A stretch of DNA of 64,000 nucleotides from Deinococcus puniceus (GTDB lineage Bacteria > Deinococcota > Deinococci > Deinococcales > Deinococcaceae): positions 604,501 through 668,500 of the forward strand of contig NZ_CP011387.1 in NCBI RefSeq assembly GCF_001644565.1, read 5' to 3'. Of this stretch, positions 1 through 8,920 are shown piece by piece. The notes below the pieces were generated by a model. The model had not been told where the DNA came from and searched no databases. It saw only the letters and a program-made list of their open reading frames with translations. The translations under genes and the position numbers were made by a program. The stretch's first letter is position 1. Each line of letters starts with the position of its first letter.

Positions 1-330
1 GTCTACGGCAGCGAAGGCCAGCACCGCCAGCGTCGCGTCCAGTGCAAACAGGCGCAGCGTGCTTTGGGGGCGCGGGCGGTTCAGTTCCTCTAGGGCGAAT
101 TGGCCCGCTTGTTCCTCGTACTGGGCGTACACCACGCGCCCGCCCTGAAAGATCAGGTGTCCGGGTTCGTGTCCCGGCCCGCTCAATTCCAGCAGCAGAT
201 CCTGCTCGAGCAGGGCGGCGCGGCCCAGCACGGCGGCCAGCATGTTGGCCCCGTAAGTCACGATGCTGCGCTGCTTGGTCAACATGTCCAGAACGGTACT
301 TGTCAGTGGGGAAGGTTGAATGGAAGTCAC
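1..330 (-). CDS. Hypothetical protein, C-terminus cut by window edge
   Basis: An uninterrupted minus-strand frame of 110 codons runs from a GTG at 330 to the window edge, so the product is incomplete. A purine-rich AAAGGAAAG lies just upstream of the GTG and favours this start. The visible part begins with a polar stretch, then a helix-like segment, then a pattern like GHLIFQGGRVVYA followed by AL-E-L. This loosely resembles the DUF4388/PATAN type fold found in Deinococcus and other bacteria, where a 'gives output of X, shows Y' strand pair precedes a helix. That resemblance is inference only and the function is unknown. Confidence 0.6.
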   Translation of the reverse strand, partial: MTSIQPSPLTSTVLDMLTKQRSIVTYGANMLAAVLGRAALLEQDLLLELSGPGHEPGHLIFQGGRVVYAQYEEQAGQFALEELNRPRPQSTLRLFALDATLAVLAFAAVD

Positions 331-885
331 ACGTCGTCTTTCCTTTGTGAATGGGGAGGTTCTGGAGCAGCAGGAAGGCACAAGTTTGGCCTGACCACCC
401 AAAAACCCATTGGGGGCTACAGTTGTTCAGTTGAATGGCCTACGGAATAGATGAAAGCTAGATGACAATTTATTGAGAAGCTGCCTCACCAATCGGGTGA
501 TTTACCTACATTTACACCCCCTCACCCGAATTCTTAAGGCCGACGCCCAAACCCTTTATGAAACCGGTTCACCTGTGCCGAACGGCAGTCAAAGAGATGA
601 TCAGGGCCATGTTGATGACCACAAGTCAGGCTCTGGTCAGTTCATGTATCCTCACGCGCACTGATTTATTTGCTTGGAGTTTTAAGAGAACGCCCCGCGA
701 TGGTATTCGGGGGCGATAAAGAACATTGGAGTGAGGAGATTGCAGCTAAGCGGGGCAGCAAAGAGGGGCAGCAAAGAGGGGCAGCAAAGAGGGCAACCGA
801 TACTGTTGCTCCCGATTGCCCCGCTGTTCGTTTCAGGTGTCGTTTCAAACCAGTTGCAGGCCAAGATTCAGCCCGCTCCAGTCGT
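331..885. other. Intergenic stretch without a recognisable gene
   Basis: About 550 bases between the truncated minus-strand gene and the 3' end of the CDGSH gene. The short open frames here lack ribosome-binding sites and Deinococcus-like codon use. The part from about 420 to 670 is AT-richer than its surroundings and may hold promoter sequence for the gene at 1-330. The only structured feature seen is the 13-bp tandem repeat listed separately. Confidence 0.5.
752..790. repeat. 13-bp tandem repeat, three copies
   Basis: Three exact head-to-tail copies of GGGGCAGCAAAGA. A unit of 13 bases would shift a reading frame at each copy, which agrees with the stretch being non-coding. No function is evident. 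Confidence 0.85.
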
Positions 886-1356
886 TCAGCCTGCTGATGT
901 GGTTGTTGTGCCCTCGGCTTCCGGTTCGCTGCGCCAGCCGATTTTGTCGTGTGTGCCGTCGCAATACGGCTTGTGTGTGCTGGCTCCGCAGCGGCACAGG
1001 GCGGCGCGGACTTCCCGCACGGGGCCGCCCGCAGTCATCAGGGTCAGGTCGCCTCGCACGATCAGGGGGCCGTTGGGCAGCGGGGCGATGGTGGTGGCTG
1101 GGTCGGGTGTTTCGGCGGGGCCACCCTCCAGCACGTAATGCAGCGCCCCGGTGGGGCAGGTTCGTACCACAGCGGCCACCGCCCCCGCCTCCGCGTTGGC
1201 GGGCTGAATCCACGGGCGGGCCTGCGGGTCAAACACATTCGGCAGCCCGCGCACACAGGCCGCCACATGACGGCAGCGCACGGCGTCGTAATACACGGTG
1301 ATGCCGGGGGCGGTGTAAGCCTTGCCGCTGGTGGTGGCGCTCTGGGGCTGGGTCAT
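886..1356 (-). CDS. (4Fe-4S) mono-cluster / CDGSH iron-sulfur protein
   Basis: A two-module iron-sulfur protein. The N-terminal part reads like a Fer4_19-type mono-cluster ferredoxin: YDAVRCRHVAAC, then a run to RTCPTGAL, giving the spaced cysteines of a divergent 4Fe-4S site. The C-terminal part is a CDGSH (mitoNEET-like) domain, CRCGASTHKPYCDGTH, whose three Cys and one His hold a 2Fe-2S cluster. The fusion is known in bacteria and is thought to serve electron transfer or cluster handling. The start was placed at the ATG at 1356 because it directly precedes the conserved domain. Upstream in-frame codons reach into the divergent promoter shared with the reductase at 1446. Confidence 0.85.
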   Translation of the reverse strand: MTQPQSATTSGKAYTAPGITVYYDAVRCRHVAACVRGLPNVFDPQARPWIQPANAEAGAVAAVVRTCPTGALHYVLEGGPAETPDPATTIAPLPNGPLIVRGDLTLMTAGGPVREVRAALCRCGASTHKPYCDGTHDKIGWRSEPEAEGTTTTSAG

Positions 1357-1445
1357 GGCCCAGTTTAACCGACTCGTCAGCACGTTACCGTTGGTCTGCG
1401 TCCCCATTCCGTAGAGCTTTCCGCCCGGTAGGCTACCCTGCACCT

Positions 1446-2429
1446 ATGCGGGTACTGGTCACGGGGGCAACGGGCTTTTTGGGGGGCGTGGTGGCCCGCC
1501 AACTGGCGGCGTCCGGCCACGAGGTCTGGGGCGTGGGCCGCGACGCCGTGCGGGGGCAGGCGCTAGAAAGAGACGGCGTGCGCTTCGTGCCGCTGGAGTT
1601 GCGAGGGGGCACAGGACTAGCACAGCTGATAGCTGAAGCCGATGCGGTGGTACATTCGGCGGCGCGGTCTACCTTGTGGGGCCGCTGGGCCGACTTTTAC
1701 GCCGACAATGTCGAGGTGAGCGCGGCAGTAGCGCGGGCCTGTGCCGGGGCGGGCGTGCGCCTCGTTCACATCAGCACACCCAGCGTGTACAACGCCACCG
1801 GGCACACCCGGAATATCCCAGAAAGTCTTTCTGTCGGCCCGCGCTTCGACTCTCTCTACGCCCGCAGCAAATACTTGGCCGAACTGGAAGTGCAGGCTAT
1901 TTACCCAGAAGCGACTTTGTTACGGCCACGCGGCATTTACGGCTCCGGCGATACCAGTATTTTGCCCCGGCTGGCGCGGGCGTTGCGGGCTGGACGGTTG
2001 CCGCGCTTAGACGACCCTGAATTACATGGTGGGGGCGAGGTTCACACCGAACTGACGCACGTGCGGAACGTGTCGCACGCTATCGCTCTGGCGCTCACGC
2101 GGCCCGCCCCTGGCCTCTACAACATCACCGACGGCGTCACCATTCCCATTTGGGCCACCCTAGACCGCTTGGCCGATGCGCTAGATGTGCCTCGCCCCAC
2201 CCGGCAGGCCAACCCCCGCACGCTGGAAGCGGTGGCCCGCGTGCTGGAAGCTGTGTATGCCCTGCATCCCCGCCGCCCCGAACCGCCCCTGACCGCCAGC
2301 GGCGTGAGATTGCTGACGCGGGGAATGACCCTAGACCTGACCCGCGCCCGTGAACGCTTGGGGTATGTGCCTGTGGTGCATCCCGATCAGGGGTTAGAGG
2401 AAGCGATAGGAGCGGTAGCCCATGCCTGA
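1446..2429 (+). CDS. NAD(P)-dependent epimerase/reductase, OleD-like
   Basis: Extended short-chain dehydrogenase fold of 327 residues. The N-terminus VLVTGATGFLGGVVARQL is a textbook Rossmann TGxxGxxG nucleotide site. The catalytic YxxxK pair lies in LYARSKYLAELEV, near residue 140, with STPSVY upstream supplying the serine. The spacing and the C-terminal TxVRNVSHAI pattern fit the 3-beta-hydroxysteroid dehydrogenase/OleD group, which reduces 2-alkyl-3-keto acids in bacterial olefin synthesis. It overlaps the next gene by 8 bases and starts a packed set that ends in a ketosynthase III, so a role in reducing a condensed acyl product is plausible. The substrate is inferred, not seen. Confidence 0.8.
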   Translation: MRVLVTGATGFLGGVVARQLAASGHEVWGVGRDAVRGQALERDGVRFVPLELRGGTGLAQLIAEADAVVHSAARSTLWGRWADFYADNVEVSAAVARACAGAGVRLVHISTPSVYNATGHTRNIPESLSVGPRFDSLYARSKYLAELEVQAIYPEATLLRPRGIYGSGDTSILPRLARALRAGRLPRLDDPELHGGGEVHTELTHVRNVSHAIALALTRPAPGLYNITDGVTIPIWATLDRLADALDVPRPTRQANPRTLEAVARVLEAVYALHPRRPEPPLTASGVRLLTRGMTLDLTRARERLGYVPVVHPDQGLEEAIGAVAHA

Positions 2430-3285
2430 GCCAGTCACTGTGCGTGTCATTCCCCTCGCGGCGGGCGAGTGCCTGAACTTGGCGGCGCTGACGCAGCGGG
2501 GCGCGGCGTGGCGGGTGCAGGCGTATCCGGCGGGGTTCGCGCTGCTGCTGCATCCGTCTGGCCCGGTGCTGCTGGACACGGGTTACGGCCCGCAGGTGCC
2601 CCGGCTGATGCGGCGCTGGCCCGGCGTCCTCTACGGCCTGATTACCCCCGTTCGCTTGGCGGCAGGCGGCACGGCGGCGGCGCAACTGGCCCGCTTGCGG
2701 CTGGATATTCGGAGCGTCAAAACAGTCATCGTGTCGCACCTGCACGCCGATCATGTGGGCGACTTGCGGGCGTTTCCAGCGGCGCGATTCCTGTTGGATG
2801 GCGCGGCCTATCCGCCCCTGCGCGGCCTGCGTGGACTCCGGGCGGTGCGGCGGGCCTTCCTCCCCGAACTGTTGCCGCCCGATTTCGAGGCCCGCACGGA
2901 CGCCCTGCCTTTTGCCCCGGCCCCCGCGTGGCTGGCCCCCTTTGCCGAGGCCGCCGATGTGTTCGAAGACGGCAGCGTGTGGGCGGTGCGGGTGCCTGGT
3001 CACGCCCCCGGCATGATCGCCCTAGTGGTGCGCGAGGCGGCGGCAGGCGAGGACGGCTCGGAATGGACACTGCTCGCCACCGACGCGGCGTGGAGTGTGC
3101 GGGCCTTGCGGGAAGGTGGGGAGGTTCATCCACTGGCCCAGAACGCCTTTTTTGACGTGCAGCAGGAGCGCCGCAGCCGTCAGCAGTTGCAAGCTTGGCT
3201 GGCCCGCCATCCCCGCGCCCGCGTGATCGTCAGTCACGATATTCCAGAAGACCGTGTACCGGAAGCAAGGAATCTTGGGGCATGA
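2422..3285 (+). CDS. MBL-fold metallo-hydrolase
   Basis: A 287-residue metallo-beta-lactamase fold protein. The metal-binding motif HLHADH is at residues 106-111, preceded by VLLDTGYG (strand and Asp typical of the fold). Further metal ligands are supplied by VPGHAPG near residue 195, an Asp in LLATDAAW and a late His in VIVSHD. It resembles quorum-quenching lactonase or glyoxalase-II relatives. It overlaps the reductase upstream by 8 bases and the adenylate-forming gene downstream by 4 (ATGA), so the three are almost certainly co-translated. In this context it could hydrolyse a lactone or thioester intermediate, which is inference. Confidence 0.85.
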   Translation: MPEPVTVRVIPLAAGECLNLAALTQRGAAWRVQAYPAGFALLLHPSGPVLLDTGYGPQVPRLMRRWPGVLYGLITPVRLAAGGTAAAQLARLRLDIRSVKTVIVSHLHADHVGDLRAFPAARFLLDGAAYPPLRGLRGLRAVRRAFLPELLPPDFEARTDALPFAPAPAWLAPFAEAADVFEDGSVWAVRVPGHAPGMIALVVREAAAGEDGSEWTLLATDAAWSVRALREGGEVHPLAQNAFFDVQQERRSRQQLQAWLARHPRARVIVSHDIPEDRVPEARNLGA

Positions 3286-4619
3286 ACGACGCCCTCGCCG
3301 CCGTCTGGTACGCCCTCGCGGAAGGCCGTCTGCAGTTCCGTACCCGCGTTGCGTTGGAGCGACATCAGGAACGGCTGGCGCGGGGGCATCTGCGCTGGGT
3401 GGCCGCCCACAGCCCCGCCGTCGCTCAGAGGTTTTTGAAGGCAGGCCTCGGCCTCAGCCAGTGGCGCGAGTTGCCGCCCACCGGAAAGGCCGAGATGATG
3501 GCCGACTTTGACCGCCTGAACACCGCCGGATTGCGCCTGTCGGATGTGTTGGCACTGGCTCGCGCTGCGGAAGATCACCGCGATTTTTCCGGCCAGTTGC
3601 GTGGGGCGGCAGCGTCGGCTTTCGCGGGGCAGGCCGTGACGGTGGGACTGTCCAGCGGCACCAGCGGCACACAGGGCGCGTTTTTGGTAGGTGTGCAGGA
3701 GCGGCAACGTTGGGCGGGCGTGATGCTGCGGCATCTGCTTCCGCCGCCTTTTTCCCGCAGTCTGCTGCGCTCTCAACGGGTGGCCTTCCTGCTGCGGGCC
3801 GAGGGTGCGCTTTACCGCAGTGTGCAGAGCCGCCGCATCCGCTTCACGTTTCTGGATTTGCTGCGCCCCGTGCCCGACTTGGCTGCCGCCCTCACCGCTG
3901 CCGATCCAACCCTATTGGTGGGGCCGCCCAGTGTGCTACGTGCCCTGCTGGAGGCCGGGGCACAGGCCAATCCAGAGCGCGTGGTCTGTGTGGCCGAGGT
4001 GCTGGAAGAGGCAGACCGCGCCGCCTTAGAAGCCGGATTTGGCCCGGTGGTGGGGGTGTATCAGGCCACCGAGGGGCTGCTGGCCCTGCCCTGCCGATAC
4101 GGAACGTTGCACCTGAACGAAGCCCACGTCCACTTTGACCTTGAACCGCTAGGCGACGGGCGTTGGCGGCCCATTATCACCGATTTACGCCGCCGCGTGC
4201 AGCCTATGATCCGGCACCGCCTAGACGACATTTTGCAGCTTGACGATACCCCCTGCGCCTGTGGCAGCGTGGCGCGGCGGTTGGCGCGGATCGAGGGGCG
4301 GCAAGACGACGCGCTGGTGTTTGCCGATGCTTCGGGGCAGCCCGTGACCGTGTGGCCCGACTTTCTCCGGGCGGCCCTGAACCGCGTGCCGGGGCTGAGG
4401 GAGTACCGCGCCGAACAGAGCGCCCCGGATACGCTCTGGCTGCTGCTCGATCCAGACTTGCCCCCCATTCGTACTGCTGCCGCTGCCGAAGTGAAGGCGG
4501 CGTTGGCCCGCGCCGGAGCTGATGCTGAGAGCGTTCGCCTGTGCTTCGGCCCGCTGCTGCCCGCGCCACCGGGAACCAAACGCCGCCGGGTGCTGCGCCG
4601 CAGTGTTCCTGTTTCGTAA
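3282..4619 (+). CDS. Adenylate-forming enzyme, F390 synthetase-related
   Basis: Protein of 445 residues in the adenylate-forming superfamily, related to the coenzyme F390 synthetase/phenylacetate-CoA ligase branch. The phosphate-binding loop is VGLSSGTSGTQGAF, followed by the A5-like VYQATEGLLA and the A7-like region ITDLRRRVQPMIRHRLDD. A CACG-x-ARR pattern follows. The start at 3282 gives an ATGA overlap with the metallo-hydrolase; a longer frame exists but would intrude deeply into that gene. Activation of a carboxylic acid as acyl-AMP is expected. In the Ole pathway the equivalent enzyme (OleC) closes a beta-lactone, but here the substrate is unknown. Confidence 0.8.
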   Translation: MNDALAAVWYALAEGRLQFRTRVALERHQERLARGHLRWVAAHSPAVAQRFLKAGLGLSQWRELPPTGKAEMMADFDRLNTAGLRLSDVLALARAAEDHRDFSGQLRGAAASAFAGQAVTVGLSSGTSGTQGAFLVGVQERQRWAGVMLRHLLPPPFSRSLLRSQRVAFLLRAEGALYRSVQSRRIRFTFLDLLRPVPDLAAALTAADPTLLVGPPSVLRALLEAGAQANPERVVCVAEVLEEADRAALEAGFGPVVGVYQATEGLLALPCRYGTLHLNEAHVHFDLEPLGDGRWRPIITDLRRRVQPMIRHRLDDILQLDDTPCACGSVARRLARIEGRQDDALVFADASGQPVTVWPDFLRAALNRVPGLREYRAEQSAPDTLWLLLDPDLPPIRTAAAAEVKAALARAGADAESVRLCFGPLLPAPPGTKRRRVLRRSVPVS

Positions 4620-4689
4620 GGATTCCGCTCCGTTCCCACACATCCAGAACCTCACTGTCTGCGCGTCCACTTCACGGAATCCCACTTTC

Positions 4690-4720
4690 TTCCCACTCGC
4701 TTCGCTCGGATTGACTCCCA
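4690..4720 (+). repeat. 31-bp dispersed repeat, copy A
   Basis: Lies in the 144-base gap between the adenylate-forming enzyme and the ketosynthase. It begins TTCCCACTCGCT and ends CTCGGATTGACTCCCA. A second copy in opposite orientation lies at 16176-16206 with 29 of 31 positions identical, counted by eye. It is probably one member of a genome-wide family of small intergenic repeats. Confidence 0.75.
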
Positions 4721-4763
4721 CAACAGATGGGAGCCAACCGGAATCCGCTCCAGAGGTCAATTC

Positions 4764-5777
4764 ATGATGAGTTCCCCGCCCGCCGCTCTCCCCGTCCGCA
4801 TTTTGGGCACCGGCCAAGCCTTGCCCACCCGCGTCGTCTCCACCGCCGAGGTGGCCGCCCTGTGTGACCCATCGGGCGGCCTGACTGCCGAGGCCGCCGA
4901 AGCCCGAACCGGGGTGCGCGAACGCCGCTGGTTGTCGGGGGCAGAGACGGCGCTGACGCTGGGAGCCGAGGCCGCCCGGAACGCGCTGGCAGCGGCGAAT
5001 CTGGATTTGGAAGACATAGACGTGCTGCTGAATGCCAGCGGGTCTCAGGCCCAGCCGATTCCCGACGGTGGAGCGCTGTTGGCCCGCGAGTTGGGGCTGA
5101 GCGGGCGGGCGGCCTACAGCTTGCACGGCACTTGCCTCAGCTTTCTGTTGGCCATGCAACACGCTTCACTGCTCATCGCATCCGGCCAAGCGCGGCATGT
5201 CCTGATCGTCAGCACAGAGGGCGGCAGCGTGGGCCTGAACATGAATCAACCCGAAAGCGCCCTGCTGATCGGAGACGGCGCGGCGGCGGTGGTGCTGGGG
5301 CAGGCGGTGCGCCCCGGCCAGGGCCTGCACGCGGCCCGTATAGAGACCTACCCGGAAGGCGCAGACCACACCCGCATCGTGGGCGGCGGCACCCTGCGCC
5401 ATCCCCGCGATCCCGCCGTGCAGCCCGCAGAATACCTGTTCGATATGCAGGGGTTGGGCGTGTTGAAACTCGCCAGCCGCGTCGTCCCCGCCTTTCTGGA
5501 ACGCCTGCGCCCCGGCCTCAGCAGCGGGTTGGTGGGCATTTCGCGCGTCATTCCGCATCAGGCCAGCAAAGTGGGGCTGGACTTGCTGCGCCGCTACGGC
5601 TGGCCCGCAGACCGGGTAGAAGTGACCCTGCCCACGCTCGGCAACGTCATCGCCGCGAGTTTGCCCCTCACGCTGCATGGGGCGCTCAGCAGCGGGAGGG
5701 CGGGGGAGGGCGACACGCTGCTACTGGTGGGCACAGGCGCGGGCCTCACGGCGGGCGGGATTATTTTTGAGGTGTAA
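4764..5777 (+). CDS. 3-oxoacyl-ACP synthase III family protein (FabH/OleA-like)
   Basis: A 337-residue thiolase-fold condensing enzyme. The FabH-type catalytic triad is visible: Cys124 in LHGTCLSF, His265 in VIPHQAS and Asn294 in TLGNVIAAS. The C-terminal LLVGTGAGLTAGGIIFEV is typical of the family. Such enzymes join an acyl-CoA or acyl-ACP starter to an extender, and OleA performs a non-decarboxylative Claisen condensation of two acyl chains. It follows three overlapping genes after a 144-base gap that contains a repeat, so it may be co-transcribed with them or have its own promoter. An AGAGG sits about 8 bases ahead of the ATG. Confidence 0.85.
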   Translation: MMSSPPAALPVRILGTGQALPTRVVSTAEVAALCDPSGGLTAEAAEARTGVRERRWLSGAETALTLGAEAARNALAAANLDLEDIDVLLNASGSQAQPIPDGGALLARELGLSGRAAYSLHGTCLSFLLAMQHASLLIASGQARHVLIVSTEGGSVGLNMNQPESALLIGDGAAAVVLGQAVRPGQGLHAARIETYPEGADHTRIVGGGTLRHPRDPAVQPAEYLFDMQGLGVLKLASRVVPAFLERLRPGLSSGLVGISRVIPHQASKVGLDLLRRYGWPADRVEVTLPTLGNVIAASLPLTLHGALSSGRAGEGDTLLLVGTGAGLTAGGIIFEV

Positions 5778-5892
5778 AGATTCGACTCTATTCCCTTCCC
5801 TCCATGCTTGTTTGACCCTTGCCGCTGGTAGATTCATACGAATTCGGCAACGACACACGCCAGACCCTGTTAAGCTGACCCACGAGGTTGTT

Positions 5893-6294
5893 ATGCGTTT
5901 GAATCTTCTCCCGCTTCTGCTCGCTCCCCTTGTTCTGGCTGCTTGCGATAGTCCGCGATTGATGCCCGGAGGAGCCACCATTAGCAGTTTCCCCTCAGCT
6001 CAGGGATTCTCGTTTGTAGGGCCGTATTCATCCATCTTTCTTGAGACGGAACCTGCTGCCGAGGCCATCCGCAGTCAAGTCGATCACGTTGTATTTGTCG
6101 TGGGGGACAAGACGTTCCCGGCCAACCGAACCCCCGATCTGACCAAGCCACATTCTTATTATTGGTTCACATCTAACCCCTGTGAGGAATTGCCTCAAGG
6201 CGACACGTTGCCCCTAAAGTACGAGATGTTGGACGCCAACAACGCCGTAGTGCAGCAGGCGAGTACCACCGTCGATATTCAGACTTGCAGATAA
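5893..6294 (+). CDS. Predicted lipoprotein of unknown function
   Basis: A 133-residue protein with a clear type II signal: MRLNLLPLLL, a hydrophobic core and the lipobox LAAC, with lipidation expected on Cys19. The mature part, with VDHVVFVVGDKTF and YYWFTSNPCEELP, is unlike any family I recognise. The start at 5893 was chosen because it places the signal peptide at the N-terminus; the frame is open further upstream but without signal-like sequence. It is likely anchored at the outer face of a membrane. Confidence 0.65.
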   Translation: MRLNLLPLLLAPLVLAACDSPRLMPGGATISSFPSAQGFSFVGPYSSIFLETEPAAEAIRSQVDHVVFVVGDKTFPANRTPDLTKPHSYYWFTSNPCEELPQGDTLPLKYEMLDANNAVVQQASTTVDIQTCR

Positions 6295-6343
6295 ATGGGG
6301 CCGGTAAATGGGTCAGTAAAATCTGATCTGTCATTCTTTTTCC

Positions 6344-7231
6344 ATGCCCACCCCACCCGTGCCGCTGACCGGAAAAGTTGCCCTCGTTGCCGGAGCCACA
6401 CGCGGCGCGGGGCGCGGGATTGCCACCGAACTGGGCGCACTGGGGGCCACCGTGATCTGCACGGGCCGCAGCACCCGCGCCAGCTCCAGCGATCTGTGCC
6501 GCCCCGAAACCATCGAAGACACCGCCGACTTGGTCACGGCAGCGGGCGGCGTGGGCGTCGCGTGGCGCTGCGATCACAGCGACGCGGCGCAGGTGGCAGC
6601 ACTCATGGCCCATCTTCAAACCAAATACGGGGGCCTCGACATCCTGATCAACGATATTTGGGGCGGCGAATCGCTGATGGAATGGGGCAAAAAGGTCTGG
6701 GAACTCGACCTGAACAGGGGCCGAATGATGCTGGAGCGGGCCATCTGGACGCACGTTATTACGGGCCATGCGGGATTGCCACTGATGCGGGCGGGTGGCC
6801 TGATTGCCGAAATCACCGATGGCGACGGCTGGTATTACCGGGGCAGTTTCTTCTACGATCTCGCCAAAACGGGCGTGATGCGCCTTGCTCAGAACTGGGC
6901 CAGCGAACTGAAAGACGATCCCCGCGCCATCACCAGCGTTTCCGTCACGCCCGGATTCCTGCGCAGTGAGGAAATGCTGGCCCATTTCGGCGTCACCGCA
7001 GAGACTTGGCGGGACGCCGTGAAGCAGGAACCTGACTTTGCCGAGTCCGAAACGCCGCATCTGGTGGGCCGGGGAATAGCAGCATTGGCGGCTGACCCCC
7101 AAAAGCACCGCTTCAATGCTGGGGCTTTGGCCTCGTGGACACTGATGGATGAATATGGTTTCAGCGATCTGGACGGCAGCAAACCGCACTGGGGCAACTG
7201 GTACCGGGAGAAGGTGAAGCCGAGGCTCTGA
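6344..7231 (+). CDS. SDR family oxidoreductase
   Basis: A 295-residue short-chain dehydrogenase. The cofactor loop AGATRGAGRGIA is at residues 16-27 and is followed by TGRSTR, which suggests NADP(H). The catalytic Tyr and Lys are in FFYDLAKTGVMRLA. The usual catalytic serine position holds GDGWYYRGS, which is unusual but seen in this subgroup. It closes about 110 bases after the lipoprotein gene and is not part of an obvious pathway cluster. Substrate unknown. Confidence 0.85.
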   Translation: MPTPPVPLTGKVALVAGATRGAGRGIATELGALGATVICTGRSTRASSSDLCRPETIEDTADLVTAAGGVGVAWRCDHSDAAQVAALMAHLQTKYGGLDILINDIWGGESLMEWGKKVWELDLNRGRMMLERAIWTHVITGHAGLPLMRAGGLIAEITDGDGWYYRGSFFYDLAKTGVMRLAQNWASELKDDPRAITSVSVTPGFLRSEEMLAHFGVTAETWRDAVKQEPDFAESETPHLVGRGIAALAADPQKHRFNAGALASWTLMDEYGFSDLDGSKPHWGNWYREKVKPRL

Positions 7232-7269
7232 GCTTTGCGGGATGTGGTTCCCTCTGTCATCCTGAGTTC

Positions 7270-7866
7270 ATGTCCCCAGACCTGCCCGCGCCCGCAGACT
7301 TCGAACCGGAAGACCGCGCCGGGTGGCGAGAATGGCTGAGTCAGCATCATGCCTCGGCGCGGGGCGTGTGGCTGGTACTCCGCAAAAAGGCCGCGCCCGT
7401 GCCCAACCTGACGTGGGCCGAAGCCGTGCAGGAAGCCCTGTGCTTTGGCTGGATAGACAGCAAGCCGCGCAAGATGGACGACACGCGCTCGGCGCTGTAT
7501 TTCGCGCCGCGCAAGGCTGGGAGTGGCTGGAGCGCGGTCAATAAGAACCATATAGAACGGCTCGTTGCGGCAGGCCAAATGACGGCGGCAGGGCAGGCCC
7601 GCATAGACGCCGCCAAAGCGGATGGCTCGTGGGCGCTGCTGGACAGCGTGGAAGCCCTACAGGTGCCGGACGATCTGGCTGAAGCTCTGAGTACGGTTTC
7701 CGGCGCACTGGACGGCTGGAACGGCTTCCCCGACAGCGCCAAGAAGGGCATCTTGCAATGGATCGTGCAGGCCAAAACCGCGCCGACTCGCGCGAAACGT
7801 ATTGCCCAAACGGCGGAATTGGCCGCGCAAGGCATCCGGGCCAACTCTTGGAAGCCGGGGCGTTAA
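7270..7866 (+). CDS. YdeI/OmpD-associated family protein
   Basis: A 198-residue protein with the hallmark pattern WLxxxHxxxxGVWLVLRKK, then TWAEAVQEALCFGWIDS, then YFAPRKAGSGWSAVNK. This matches the YdeI/OmdA family, members of which were linked to polymyxin and bacteriocin tolerance in enterobacteria; the molecular role remains unclear. It starts 38 bases after the dehydrogenase stop and could be in the same transcript. Confidence 0.85.
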   Translation: MSPDLPAPADFEPEDRAGWREWLSQHHASARGVWLVLRKKAAPVPNLTWAEAVQEALCFGWIDSKPRKMDDTRSALYFAPRKAGSGWSAVNKNHIERLVAAGQMTAAGQARIDAAKADGSWALLDSVEALQVPDDLAEALSTVSGALDGWNGFPDSAKKGILQWIVQAKTAPTRAKRIAQTAELAAQGIRANSWKPGR

Positions 7867-7923
7867 CCTTTCCATAATTCGCCTTTCCAATCTGCCTCCT
7901 GCTTTATTCGGTAAAGTACCCGC

Positions 7924-8868
7924 ATGGAATACCGGAACTTGGGCAAGAGTGGTCTTAAAGTCAGTGAAGTGGCGCTGGGCGGCTGGGAAACGTATGGCCG
8001 CAGCGTGAACGAAGAGCAACTCGTGCGCGATATCGTGATGAAGGCCTACGAGGAAGGCGTGAATTTCTTCGATCAGGCCGATGTGTACGCGCGCGGCAAG
8101 TCCGAAGAGATGATGGGCGCGGTGCTGCGCGAGTTGCCCCGCCACACGCTGGTCATTTCCAGCAAAGTGTTCTGGCCCATGAGTGACGACGTGAATGACC
8201 GGGGCCTCAGCAGAAAGCACGTGCTGGAAAGCATCGACAAGAGCCTGAAGCGCTTGGGCACCGATTACCTCGACATCTATTTTGCCCACCGCTACGACGA
8301 AAGTGTACCGATGGAAGAAATTGTGATGGCGTTCGATCAAGTCGTGCGTTCGGGCCGCGCCATGTACTGGGGAACGAGCATGTGGCCCGCCGCCCGCATT
8401 GCACAGGCCGTAGAATTTGCCCGCGCACACGGCCTGCACGCCCCCGTCACCGAGCAGCCCGAATACTCCATGCTGCGCCGCGAGCGCGTGGAAAAAGAAA
8501 TTTTGCCGTACACCCAGGATGCGGGCGTGGGCCTGGTGGTCTGGAGTCCGCTGGCGATGGGCCTGCTGACCGGCAAATACGACGAAGGCAAGCCCGAAGG
8601 CGCACGCCTGACCGAAAACGAGAACTGGGGCAAGAACTTCCTGACCGACGAAAACATTCAGAAGGTGCGTGACCTGAAGCCCATTGCCGACGATTTGGGA
8701 ATTACGCGGGCGCAATTGGCGCTGGCCTGGATTCTGCGCCAGCCGGGCGTCAGCAGCGTGATTACCGGGGCCACCAAAGTCAGCCAGATCGAGGACACCG
8801 TGAAGGCCGCTGGAGTCCGCCTCAGCGAAGACGTGAGTGGCAAGATCGAGGCGGTATTGGGGCGCTGA
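7924..8868 (+). CDS. Aldo/keto reductase (YghZ/Kv-beta type)
   Basis: A 314-residue TIM-barrel oxidoreductase. It opens MEYRNLGKSGLKVSEVALGGW, has the catalytic Asp/Tyr pair in FFDQADVYARGKSEEMMG, the Lys in VISSKVFWP and the His in IYFAHRYDE. The cofactor-binding end reads LAWILRQPGVSSVITGATKVSQIEDT. The overall pattern is that of the bacterial relatives of the potassium-channel beta subunit, which reduce aldehydes such as methylglyoxal using NADPH. A strong terminator follows at once, so it is the last gene of its transcript. Confidence 0.9.
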   Translation: MEYRNLGKSGLKVSEVALGGWETYGRSVNEEQLVRDIVMKAYEEGVNFFDQADVYARGKSEEMMGAVLRELPRHTLVISSKVFWPMSDDVNDRGLSRKHVLESIDKSLKRLGTDYLDIYFAHRYDESVPMEEIVMAFDQVVRSGRAMYWGTSMWPAARIAQAVEFARAHGLHAPVTEQPEYSMLRRERVEKEILPYTQDAGVGLVVWSPLAMGLLTGKYDEGKPEGARLTENENWGKNFLTDENIQKVRDLKPIADDLGITRAQLALAWILRQPGVSSVITGATKVSQIEDTVKAAGVRLSEDVSGKIEAVLGR

Positions 8869-8883
8869 GACAATAGAACAAGT

Positions 8884-8920
8884 CCCCGACTTTCCTCTGT
8901 TGGGAAGTCGGGGTTCAATT
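8884..8920 (+). terminator. Intrinsic terminator after aldo/keto reductase
   Basis: A 9-bp stem CCCCGACTT (8884-8892) pairs with AAGTCGGGG (8905-8913) and is followed by TTCAATTT. It lies 16 bases after the reductase stop. Confidence 0.85.

Noticed and set aside
752..790. Tandem 13-bp repeat as a possible CRISPR array
   Set aside because: The units are contiguous with no spacers and too short.
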